Origin: Acanthochromis polyacanthus
Lineage: Eukaryota > Chordata > Actinopteri > Pomacentridae
Direction: 5' to 3'
Assembly (NCBI RefSeq): GCF_021347895.1
Contig: NC_067132.1
Coordinates: 4,754,268 to 4,818,267 of the forward strand
Length of the DNA stretch: 64,000 bases
Of this stretch, positions 1-10,042 are shown piece after piece (within the stretch, counting starts at the first letter, position 1; each line of letters begins with the position of its first letter). Below the pieces are notes generated by a model, which ran no database searches, was not told where the DNA came from, and was given only the letters and a program-made list of their open reading frames with translations. Made by a program: the position numbers and the translations under genes.

Positions 1-156
1 CACCGTGGTAGCTCTGAGAAGAATCTGGATTTTCTGGAATCTTAATTTTTATTGTGGGCAGAGTGTTGAAAATAAGAAGTGACAAATGGAAAGCAGTAAA
101 CTGTGTAGCTTCTGCTGCCATTTGGGGTCTTTAAATCCTTTTTCTTCATTTTGCAG

Positions 157-192
157 AGTTTACAGGAGAACTGACATTCTACAGTTACTTTG
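157..192 (+). other. candidate 36-nt micro-exon
   Basis: A pyrimidine-rich tract ending TTTTGCAG (to 156) is followed by 36 nt and then the strong donor GTAAGT (193-198). The length is a multiple of three. One of the three frames has a stop. A second frame is open and reads roughly FTGELTFYSYF, and the third is also open. No neighbouring exon can be seen, and such acceptor/donor pairs arise by chance in AT-rich introns. This is the only segment in the window that looks like a host coding exon. If real, the window begins inside a host gene on the plus strand. Confidence 0.25.
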
Positions 193-198
193 GTAAGT

Positions 199-1135
199 TT
201 TTAAAGCTTTTATTTTTTGACTAGAATCTTCAAACAAACCATAAAACACTGTTTATAATTAATACAGATAGTCAGTGTGTCAAATGTTCCCACTACACTC
301 TCAATGAGCGACTGAAATGACTTTTCATTCTACATGAAGACGTTATAGAATAGATAGATAGACTATAGTTTAACCATTAACCACTTCACTGACAGACAGA
401 AAGACAGACAGGTCAGAACAACCCCGACTTCAAGTGGCTCTATTTCCATCTGACATTGTGCTGAGTGTACTGTCATCTATAGCCAACACACTTTGCTGCT
501 ACTCCCAGCTGCATCTTGGTTATTATGTGTCCTCACTTAATAATGCTGTTTCTCTGTGCAGCAGCTAACTTGGGAGTTAAACCAAGCGGTTGCTGTACTT
601 TTCCGCCTGGTTTACCCAGTTCCCTGCTGATCTTATACTTAACATATTCTTAAATCACTATTCCATATCTGCTGGCTCAATCAGAAGCAACAGCTTCCGT
701 CTCTCCCTTTGCCACTGAAGCTCTCTCCTACTCAGCATGCTTTCCGTTTAGTTTTTCCAATGCCTATTTTGGCGATAATAGTATTTATTTTAAATGCAGA
801 GTTTTTGAAGTGAGGCCTACTGAACTGGAATAGGCCTGCACTATGGGAAACAGCTCATTGGCTGTGCTAACTGGCCACTTGTTTACCAATTCAATACACA
901 CCTATTAAACACAGGACAGCTCAGCCTGAGTCTGGTTTCATCTGAGGTTTCTTTGTGGGAAAAAAAAGAGTGTTACCTTCCCACACTCACCAAGTGCTGC
1001 TTCACTGGGAACTGCTGGGTTTCTCTCTCTAAAATATTGTAGGACCTTGTCCTTAGAATGTTACACATCCTGAAATGACGTGTTAGGAATTGGTGCTACA
1101 TGTATACGGAGTCAAGAGGCTGTGCAGGCTGACTA
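199..1135. other. unassigned intergenic or intronic sequence
   Basis: No reading frame of note, no RNA gene and no recognisable repeat were seen. Composition is AT-rich and typical of teleost non-coding DNA. Confidence 0.5.
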
Positions 1136-1137
1136 TA

Positions 1138-1500
1138 CCACCGTTCAAAAGTTCAGGGTTACCCAGACAATTCCATGTTTTCCATATAAACTCCCACTTT
1201 TATCCATGTGCTAACATAACAGCACAAGGGTTTTCTAATCATCAATGAGCCTTTCAGCACCATTAGCTAACACAATGTAGCATTAGAACACAGGAGTGAT
1301 GGTTGCTGGAAATGTTCCTCTGTACCCCTATGGAGATATTCCATTAAAAATCAGCTGTTTCTAGCTACAATAGTCATTTACCACATTAGCAATGTCTACA
1401 CTGGATTTATCACTCATTTAAGGTTATCTTGATTGAAAAAAATGCTTTTTTTCAAAAATACGGACATTTCTAAGTGACACCAAACTTTTGAACAGTAGTG
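1138..1500 (+). mobile_element. Tc1-type MITE, 363 bp
   Basis: The ends are inverted: the left begins CCACCGTTCAAAAGTT and the right ends AACTTTTGAACAGTAGTG. TA dinucleotides flank both sides (1136-1137 and 1501-1502), as expected for Tc1/mariner target duplication. There is no coding sequence. The interior matches, from recall, a MITE common in many teleosts. A second copy in reverse orientation lies at about 34263-34553. It must have been mobilised in trans by a Tc1-type transposase. Confidence 0.8.
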
Positions 1501-1502
1501 TA

Positions 1503-2590
1503 CATATGATATATGCCAGAGAAATGCACAATATTCTTATTTTTGGCAGATATTTGCCAAAAATAGTTGTAGTTTCTCAGTCCAGTGGCACTGTGAAGGG
1601 TTAATAACATTAATGACGATGTGCAGCAGCATCACCTCTCACATATTGATCCCAGGGTCCTTGACTGGAGGACAGACGGACAAAGAGGCACAAATAACAG
1701 GCTTAGAGAAGCACTCAGGACGGTTCTAACCACAAGCTAAACGCAGCCAGGTAATGAGATAGCAAGCAGTGTGAGGATGAACACTGGACTCCATCTAAAG
1801 CATCTACTATGTACCTCTGCTTCACAGACTCGCAAGTATCTGTGCTCCATCACATTTGACCTTGACCTGTGATGTGTCCTGTCTGTTAACCACCTCTTCA
1901 CTAGTTTGTATGTTGTTATATTAACATTTACAACACTTATTTATATTATATATACAAAGGTATATTGACTGGGGTTAGTCACCCCAATTTTGCATCCAGA
2001 CACAGATTAGCTGTTTATTTCTTGAGTAAATGGAGCCTCATGATGCAGGGTATGAAGAAGTTTAGCTAACTGATTATTTATCATTATTATTATTATTGGT
2101 GATATCACTTTGATGGTGATGACCCTGATCAGGAGCCACTTCAGAAACTTAGGAACGTTGTCTGCACATAGACCAGTAAACTAAATTAATTCCTTTGGCC
2201 CGGGTCCTAGCACCAGAACAGTCCCTGCCTTGGTGAGCTAATTCCTGTGGCCAGGAACCATCCAGGCAGCATTTGGACAGTTTTATCAGTCAAACACAGA
2301 CTGTACAGTGGTTGTCACTAAAATCATGATAGGGCGAGGGAAGGACATATGCTGCCCTGTTAAGCATGAAACACAGCAGAATGTCTGCTTTAGAGGCTCC
2401 ACCTTCAAATGTCTCCTTTACAGCCAAACTTCCTACAATACCACAGTAAATACAAGCAGAGCAAAGTGACTCTGTGTTGTTTCTCCAACTACCAAACAGA
2501 ATCCTCTTTACTAGTCACTATTAGTCCAGGTTTGTATCACAGTAGTCTAAGCATGTTCTGCTCTCTAGTTTTCATCACCACTTCCCAGCC
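1503..2590. other. unassigned intergenic or intronic sequence
   Basis: No gene or named repeat was recognised. A short ATT-rich run lies near 2077-2096. A 71-codon open frame at 2409-2624 has no domain character and runs into the adjoining MITE, so it is taken as chance. Confidence 0.45.
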
Positions 2591-2816
2591 CGATCTCACG
2601 AGGATTCGTGAAACTGTTACGTAAATTTTTGTTTCGGTTTCGTGCGCACCAACACGATTTCATCATGTTTTTCGTGCCGCTCACCACGAAATGCACACCA
2701 ATGTATTTTAAACGGCGTACTTTTCGTGCCACCCAGAACGTATTTCAAACGAATGTGTGTATTATATTTTTAATGTAAAACCGTGGCGAATCCAACGCTA
2801 TATTTTGCATGACATC

Positions 2817-2868
2817 GTCCCTAACCATAACCCTAACCATAACCCTAACCATAACCTAACCATAACCC
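2817..2868. repeat. telomere-like CCCTAACCATAA tandem run
   Basis: Four to five units of CCCTAACCATAA or a shortened form lie inside the MITE. Similar runs occur inside fish transposons, so this is part of the element and not a relic of a chromosome end. Confidence 0.7.
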
Positions 2869-3032
2869 GGTGGTACACTTACCAATTTGCATAGGAATTT
2901 AAAGAATGTCCGGCGGCCGGCGGCCGCAAACGCGATCACACAAGCAGTATACGCCGATGGACAGCTTAGATCGTCATGAATCCGCCGGTATAAACCACTT
3001 TCAGATGTGATTACCACAGCGGGTTTCGTTGT
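2867..3032 (-). repeat. segment shared with the THAP element at 56 kb
   Basis: The reverse complement aligns with 56066-56220 at roughly 90 percent by eye, including the blocks CTGTGGTAATCACATCTGAA and GGACATTCTTTAAATTCC. The two copies differ mainly in a GC-rich stretch (CGGCCGCCGGCCGCC here) that is shorter in the other copy. Confidence 0.75.
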
Positions 3033-3451
3033 GAGCAACACGAGAAACATTTCGTGGTGCGCGGCACGAAAAACATGACGAAATCGTGTTGGTGCGCACG
3101 AAAAAGAAACAAAAAATTTACGTAACAGTTTCACGAATCCCCGTGAGACTGTGTTGCACTTCCACACATAGTTTAAAGGTGCAACGATAAACAGCGAAAT
3201 ACAGGAGTGTCAAACTCATTTTAGTTCAGGTTCCACATCCAGTACAGTTCAGTCTCCAGTGGACTGGACCAGTAAAATCACAGCAAATTAACATATAAGT
3301 CAATCAATCAATCAATCTTTATTTGTATAGCACTTTTCATCCGATGAAATCGCACCACAAAGTGCTTCCCAACATTAAAACATTGAAATACATTGAAATA
3401 AAAAGCAGAAAATCTTTCCCTCCCACCCTGGGTATGTACATATATGTCAAC

Positions 3452-3461
3452 AGACACACGC

Positions 3462-3536
<75 letters not shown>
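3452..3536. repeat. (AC)n microsatellite
   Basis: About 85 bases of nearly pure AC. It generates spurious Thr-His and Val-Cys reading frames on both strands, which are not genes. Confidence 0.97.
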
Positions 3537-3540
<4 letters not shown>

Positions 3541-4049
3541 CTCACCACGACTGTATGGAGACATGGCATGGCACCCAGGGTCATGGCAAACGTCACCACT
3601 GGGGTCGTCCACACTGGGAGGAGCTGCAGGTGGCATGACCAACAGGGGTGCTGCCACCCAGACTCCCCAGACCCCGACAGACAGGGGGACCCCACACCGA
3701 GGTGGGAAAACCCCCATCCAACCAGGGTGAAGCAACCCAAGGACAGCACCCCCAGCAGCAGACCGGATGCTGCAGCCAGTGAGGAGGACCCCTGAGGAAA
3801 GACTGGAATCACAACGTCACATTTTTCTTTTGTTTTAGTGCAAAAGAATTCCCGTTTAAGGAATTTTCTTTTTCAAAACATCATGAACATCATGAACCTG
3901 AAATTTGTTTAAAAAAAACAAATTCAGTTTCACCAACATTCATCCTCAGTTTATCATTTCCACATTACAACTTCCAGATCACAGAGTGTCGACAAAGGAA
4001 CACAACATTTAGTCATCTGGAACTGAACCAGAGAGGATTTACTTTATGA

Positions 4050-4515
4050 TCAAAATGACAAAAGTCAGACAAAAAGGAAAAAACAACAAAAACAAGACAA
4101 TTTTAAAAAATGAGACAGAAAATGACGAAAATGAGAAACAAAATGACAAAAAAAATGAAACAAACAACACAAAACAACGCAAAAAATAGTCAAAAAAAAC
4201 TGACAAGTTACAAAGCAACAAAAAATGGACAAACAACACAAAACAGACAAAAAATGACAAAAGCAAGAAACAAAATGACAAAAAATAGGCTAACACAAGC
4301 AAGACAAAAAAACACAAAAAGACAAAAATGATGTTCAAAAACAACAAATAAAGCAAAACACAAAATGACAAAAATAAGACAAAAAACACAAGCGAGACAA
4401 AAAGGAAACATAAAACAACAAAAATATGAGACAAACAACAAAAATCTAACAAAAACAACAAAAACAAGACAAAATATTACAAAAATGAGACACAAACCAA
4501 CAAAAGAAGTTTTTG
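4050..4515 (+). repeat. cryptic satellite of AAAATGACAAAA units
   Basis: Irregular short-period repetition of ACAAAAATGAGACAAA-like units over about 460 bases, almost free of T on the plus strand except in ATG. Long minus-strand frames rich in Phe, Leu, Cys and Val are artefacts of this composition. Confidence 0.85.
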
Positions 4516-4669
4516 ATCAAAACAACTTGTCATGTTCCAGTGTGTATTTTAAATTTATAGATTTATTAATTTTCAATCCACAGTTAATGTCTTCTCTTTA
4601 ATTTTTGCAGTTTGAGGGCTGGATTGGACCCTCTGGAGGACTGCTTTTGGCCCACTCTACACACGAATG

Positions 4670-7600
4670 TGCTCACCCAGTATACAATCTGAGTCATTTC
4701 ATTTGTTTTTATATAATAATAAGTAGATAGCAGATTACTACATGACGACCATGTGAAATGCACTTGCTGCTGAAGTATCACAATGCAACAGATGTCAGGT
4801 TACGGAGGGAATAATGTTTCCATACAGCAGTGCGGTGTTTTGCTCAGAGTTTAAAGGTTTGTGCAGTGATGTTTTCTCGGCCACCTGTGAGATCCTTGGC
4901 ATTGATATTCTCCTGCAGCCATTTCTCATTATGCTGGTGTCACAGAATCAATCAAGACTTAAAAGAAGCAAAGGACAGCTTTTATCTTACTCTCACATTA
5001 CCGAGAGGAAAAGAATACTGATATCTAACAACAGCAGAGAGTGCCTATGATGAAGTTACTGGCTCTTGATTTGACAAATATTCCAGAGCAGACTGTCCTT
5101 GAAAAATCAAACCAATTGAAGTCACTCTCTGGCAAGGTCCTGGCTGTTATCGGACCTCTTTGCATTCCTTCTCTATTTATCAAGCTCTAAGGCAGACCAA
5201 ACAGGGTAGCCTAGACTCACTTTCCTCCCGCCACACCCTGAAGCTGCTCCAAAGGTACTCTGAGGCCAGACTGGATTAGTGAACCCGGCTAGCATCTCCT
5301 CCTGGAAGATTCCATTTCAGTATTCCCAGCATCCACACAGGATAAACCCTCTAGTCATGTTATGTTCTATGCTAATGTTCAATGCCAGTCCAGGAATTAT
5401 GTGACCTTTATGGAGCAGAGCAGAAAGTAAGGGTTTTAAGATCTACTGGTGAATAGGTGTGTCGCTTTTATGCGGTTCATGTCCTCTGACAGATCTGCAA
5501 TTATAATTTCCCTCCTTTTGGACTTAAAACTCAGTCTTCTAACCATACTGTAGTTGTCATGAATACAGTGTTCATAAATGCCTGGAGTATAGAATCTTTA
5601 CCAGGCATCAAAATAACCTTAAAACTGCTTTTGAACAAGGAGAACCAATTTAGACCTGGTACTGACATGTGCTCTGTATCTGGATACAGCTGAACCTGAA
5701 AACCATAAAGTCATGTGTGTTTGCATGAACATGTTCTATTTATAGCTTTATTCTTCCTACCAGATCTAAATAACAAATGTAGTCAACAAATATGGCACAG
5801 TCAAGATCGAGGAAAGAAACAAGAGGCGCCTTTCTTTTTTGGCGTGAAGGAATACTTCCTAGCAACTGCAACTATTTGTGCAGTTCTTAAGCAAATGTTT
5901 AAATGAAATTCAAGACACACTCTAAATGGATTTATGACTTGAGATAAAGGTTGAGGAAGACAGTCATTTGGTCTTTTTGTAGGCATGAAAACTAAAGTCT
6001 GATAATCAAGAAAGTCCTATCTAAGAACCTCACTATTAAGAAAGTTGAAACATTAAATGAAAACACAAAACTCTTCAGGTTCCAGTAGCTCATACACACC
6101 ATGGTGATGGTTTAACAAGCAAAGAAAAGTATCTCCTTTGTAAATGATGACACAAAGGTGTGAGTAATTAATTGAAACAAATGGGAAAGTAGAAAGCTTG
6201 ATTGGAGAAGTGCCAATAAAATAACATTTCATGTGTGTGTTAAAAGACAACAGTGGTTGAATGTCCTGAGGACACCTTGTTTTCAGTCGGCAGCTCTGAG
6301 CAGACGCCTGCATGGGGAAAGCACTAATCATTCCTTCTGTTGCTATGCGACTATTGTGAATCTGTTTTTGCTGAGTTTGAAGTGTTTTGAACACCAGACG
6401 TACTCAACAGTAAAACCTTGGTCAATTCTCTGAGCGGTTAGGATAATAAAGCTCAGCATTAAGCTCTGTGTGCTTCAAACAAGCCAAAGTGTGCAGGTGC
6501 TGACACTGAAACAGTTACGGAAGTTTTTAGGAATTTAAAGCTTATTTTGATTTTTATAGATGAGATGGAGGAAAAGAAACAGAGCAAAAAAAACAAAACA
6601 GGGAAGGCAGAGGATAAAGCTGAGTAAGGAAGGACCTGGAGAAGAAAGGCAGGCTGGTTAATTCGTGACCTCAGTGACCGTGGGGGTTGCAGTGTGGAAC
6701 AATTGATGATTTTCCCAGCTTTTGCTCCTATTAGTGCTGCAATAAGAAGAAGCCCATCACCTGTGCCACCTGAGGGCTGATGCCACCTCCACATCCATCA
6801 TCCCACAACAAAAGGTGACCTGTGTTATCCAGGCAGCCATCGCTCTAATAATGCTGTCTGCTTTAATGCTGCTGCTGCACACAGGACCATGTGGCAAAGA
6901 GTACAGGGAGCATTAAATCATTACATCACAATCTGTGCTAGACCCTGGAGGGAGCATGGAGGAGGGAGAATTCTTAAATTCTATTGTATTTCTGTGAGAT
7001 TTCACACAATCTTAGTGACATCCTTCATAACTTTTGCAAGATCTTGCAAAAGTTATCATTCAAGATGAACCTTTACTGGAAAGTTGATGAGAACAGGTTT
7101 TAGCTGCAGAGGAAAGAGAAAAAAAGCTGCAGTTAAAATCACGTAGCAGCCTTTTTTCCCTAGAAAAAGTAAAAAAACAAAACACTGTCATACTGTTAAA
7201 ATGTTGTCAGTCCAGTGTGGAAGCCTATCCACAGAGAGAAGGTGAAGCCTACTAAATTCTCATGTAAATCAGCATCACAACAGTTTGCCACTGTACAGAA
7301 ACAGCCGAGCAGACCTGGGACCTGTACTGAGTCCATCATACCCTGGATACGCCACAGTCAGCCTAAGTGGTCACATGAAGCTGGTCATCAACGTAGTAAG
7401 TCAGCCCAGGATTTCTGAATGACTGCATTCACATAAGAGGGCTGCTGCTGGCACTAGATGACCAAACACGGACATGTTTATAGCTGCATGTTACACACAG
7501 GAAGAACAAGCTGTAATCCTAAATCCTTAACACTACTTCTGGCTGCAGCAACAAACCTGCAGACTGTGTAAATGTGTAAGTTAAACGGAGCTTCACTGAC

Positions 7601-8765
7601 CCATGACTACATTTAACTTATACAGCTGTGTGTTACTTTAAATTAAAGTGCTGCTGAGATGTATTCTTGTGGTGTGTGTGAGACAATCTTAGCCTTATTC
7701 TGTCAGCTGCAACCCTAGCAGTGTTGAACAGTTTGGGAAACAAGTACAGAACACATATTAAAGCATTACTCAAACTAAAAGAGGAGGCTTACTGCCAGTC
7801 TTATGAGGTCAACAAGTACAAGGCTTTAGTGCTTTAATCATTTCTCAGTCTTAGAATAACATCAGTATGCAGTCTGTAGGAAAAAATGAAAGGAATACTT
7901 CAGATTCTGCCTTTATTTGCTGCACATAATAAGAAGAGTGGAGACGTGGGATCAAGGTTCCACGTCATGCCTGATGAGCACACACCTCCTGAACTTTATG
8001 TCTGTCTTAAACTGTCATGGATACTGACAGTTAACCTCCTATTTTCAAGAGAAAAAAAACAAGTATATAACTAGATATGTAGATAAATTACTTGTTGGCT
8101 TCTCAGCTTACTAGCAACTTAATATTACACATCTACATCTGGTCACTGAGGTGGACAGAAGCATCCATTCCTGCAAGGTTTTAGCACTGATTCCTGGGAT
8201 CTGTTGTATTATATGTATTATATTATGTACTGAAGAGTGCACTGTCCCAAAACATCCTTTAGTACAGATATACAATACATAAAGAGGATTTCACTTCCTG
8301 AACCTGCACCATACGTACACAAAAACACACTTAGTTTGCTCACAGTGCATGTTCTCTTGGCAAGGAGTCTCTGCAGCTTTCACAAGTTTGATCTCCTGCT
8401 GCCAGTAGAAGTCATTGCTGGGTTTGCTGATTTTTACTGCCTTTCCTGTTTTGTTTTTCTGTCCTGACGGTGTCCACTGCCTCAGATCTGCATGCAATGT
8501 GCCTTCACAGCAGCGATGTCGCTCCGAGGAAACATATGTGTCCATCAGTACCACACAAAGTGGATGCAGCTGATCAAGGACAAGCAGACTGCAGTTACTC
8601 GTTGGTTTTAAAGTAGAAAGTGGCTTTGTTTACTTCCTTTATTGGGTGACAAAGAGATGCAGCTGTAATTTAAATGTTTCCCATATTACCCACATCACAT
8701 TCCAGTCAGTGGTTTCAAAGAAGATAGGGATTCAGTCCACACAATAAACAGTACCTGTGGCTATC
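4670..8765. other. unassigned sequence, about 4 kb
   Basis: Open frames are all below 115 codons, without recognisable domains, and scattered over both strands. No RNA gene, tandem repeat or family repeat was recognised. The stretch could hold conserved regulatory DNA, which cannot be judged without alignment. Confidence 0.4.
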
Positions 8766-8767
8766 TG

Positions 8768-8940
8768 GAGAATGCCAGGAGTGTGCACAGCAGTAACCAA
8801 AGCAAACAGTGGCTGTTTTGAAGAATCTATAATATAAAAACATGTTTCACACTTTTTTGTTTACTACATAATTCAATATGTTTTTATTCATAGTTTTGAT
8901 GCCTTCAGTATGAAATATGTTAGTTTGAATGCTACACTTT
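8768..8940 (+). mobile_element. 3' fragment of a Tc1-like element
   Basis: The run containing GAATGCCAGGAGTGTGCA, GGCTGTTTTGAAGAATCT and ATTCATAGTTTTGATGCCTT matches the end of the transposase gene and 3' flank of the family also present at about 60893-62072, where ATTCATAGTTTTGATGCCTT recurs. Only the 3' part remains. Confidence 0.65.
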
Positions 8941-10040
8941 AAGGAACTAGCTTTCTTTAATAAAATGAAGTCTGAACAAATCATATCGTGTTTGGTTTTC
9001 GGTGCTGAAGTGGACCTCTAGCCATTAATGTTAGAACAACCACGCTGACTGTTTTCAGGACACATTACCAGAGAAAACAGTTCATATGTTAACCAAACAC
9101 CTTCCAGGTTCATAAATGCATACAGAGTCATTCCCCTGCCTCCTTCCACTTCTCCCATCCAGTACTTCAGACCCTGACAACATGGTGTGAGAGAAACTGT
9201 CATCTTTGAACAACATCAACCTTTCTTATTTTCGAAAACACTCCCTTTCTTGTCATCACTTGCCATGCTTCTCTCTGCTGTCCGTTCCCCAAGGACAAAA
9301 TCACACTTTTAAAAGCTCAAGGACAAGACGTAGATTGGGGAAATGCAAAAACACATTGAATACAAAACCACGTGTGGGAGGAAAAGTTCCACAATTAGGT
9401 CATTGTCTCTTCAAATAATGAACCGTCTATTTACTACACAAATACTCCATGCTGTGGGGACCAAGGGAGACGCGTGGCCATACATGCAAAAAAATGGACA
9501 ATTAGAAAACAAACAGTGGAAACAAAAGTCATAAACAGCTATTTTCTTCTGCTTGCGTTGAAGCTTGAGCTTTCACACAGCAACCAACCTCCACTATGCT
9601 ACCTGTGCTCATCTGTACCATATGATGTATTTAGATAAACACCTGGAAGAATTTAAAAATTGCATTCAAATGAATAATGCGTTATAGCACCAGAACTGAT
9701 GGCTGGCTCTAGACTGACTGGATGTGGACTAGGGGTATAGGCCTGCTATTTTTGCTCTTTCCCTCTTACTCTTCATCAAAACAAAATTCTACTGGCTACA
9801 GAAAATAACCACAACCTCCGAGCAGCAACCCGCATGCAAGCAGCAAGTTTTGCTAAACATGTGGATCATTGAAGAAGGCAGATCTGTTTGGTTCTTTTGG
9901 TGAATGAATCATTTAAACAGATAGTCTAGGCTCATTTGTCATGAAATAAAAATTTGTGTATTTTTTTTGGTAAAAACAAAAACTCACCTGATTCTGTTAG
10001 AATATGATATAAACATAAGAAAAAAATATGGTGCCATTTT
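8941..10040. other. unassigned sequence
   Basis: No gene or named repeat was seen. The part from about 9950 may belong to the left flank of the element that follows. Confidence 0.4.
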
Positions 10041-10042
10041 TT

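Larger units (their letters stand above)
2591..3150. mobile_element. MITE with about 100-bp terminal inverted repeats
   Basis: The left arm (about 2591-2697) and the reverse complement of the right arm (about 3046-3150) align over roughly 100 bases with few differences. Shared blocks include GGATTCGTGAAACTGTTACG and GTGCGCACCAACACGATTTC. The interior holds a run of CCCTAACCATAA units (2817-2868) and a segment (2867-3032) that also occurs in reverse orientation at about 56066-56220 beside a THAP-domain remnant. No transposase is present. A minus-strand open frame over 2856-3167 is a by-product of the GC-rich interior. The superfamily is not settled, because I could not define a target duplication. 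Confidence 0.7.
3202..4660 (+). mobile_element. hAT-like non-autonomous element with internal satellite
   Basis: The left end reads CAGGAGTGTCAAACTCATTT, a form of the CAGGGGTGTCAAA end common to fish hAT MITEs. It is followed by a stretch containing TGGACCAGTAAAATCACAGC. The same block occurs, inverted, in a second copy at 54797-55432. Between 3300 and 3800 there is foreign material: an AATC run with TTTATTTGTATAGCACTTTT, which resembles the 3' tail of fish LINEs and SINEs, then a long AC microsatellite and GC-rich sequence. From 4050 the interior becomes an AAAATGACAAAA-type array. The right end is diverged, so its exact limit is unclear. Confidence 0.6.

Noticed and set aside
3308..3812. 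Open frames with poly-Cys-Val or poly-Thr-His
   Set aside because: They are translations of the AC microsatellite in all frames. The same applies at 25479-25745.
4039..4495. Long hydrophobic minus-strand frames resembling membrane proteins
   Set aside because: They come from the T-rich complement of the AAAATGACAAAA array. The Cys/Phe-rich frames at 54771-55436 have the same cause.
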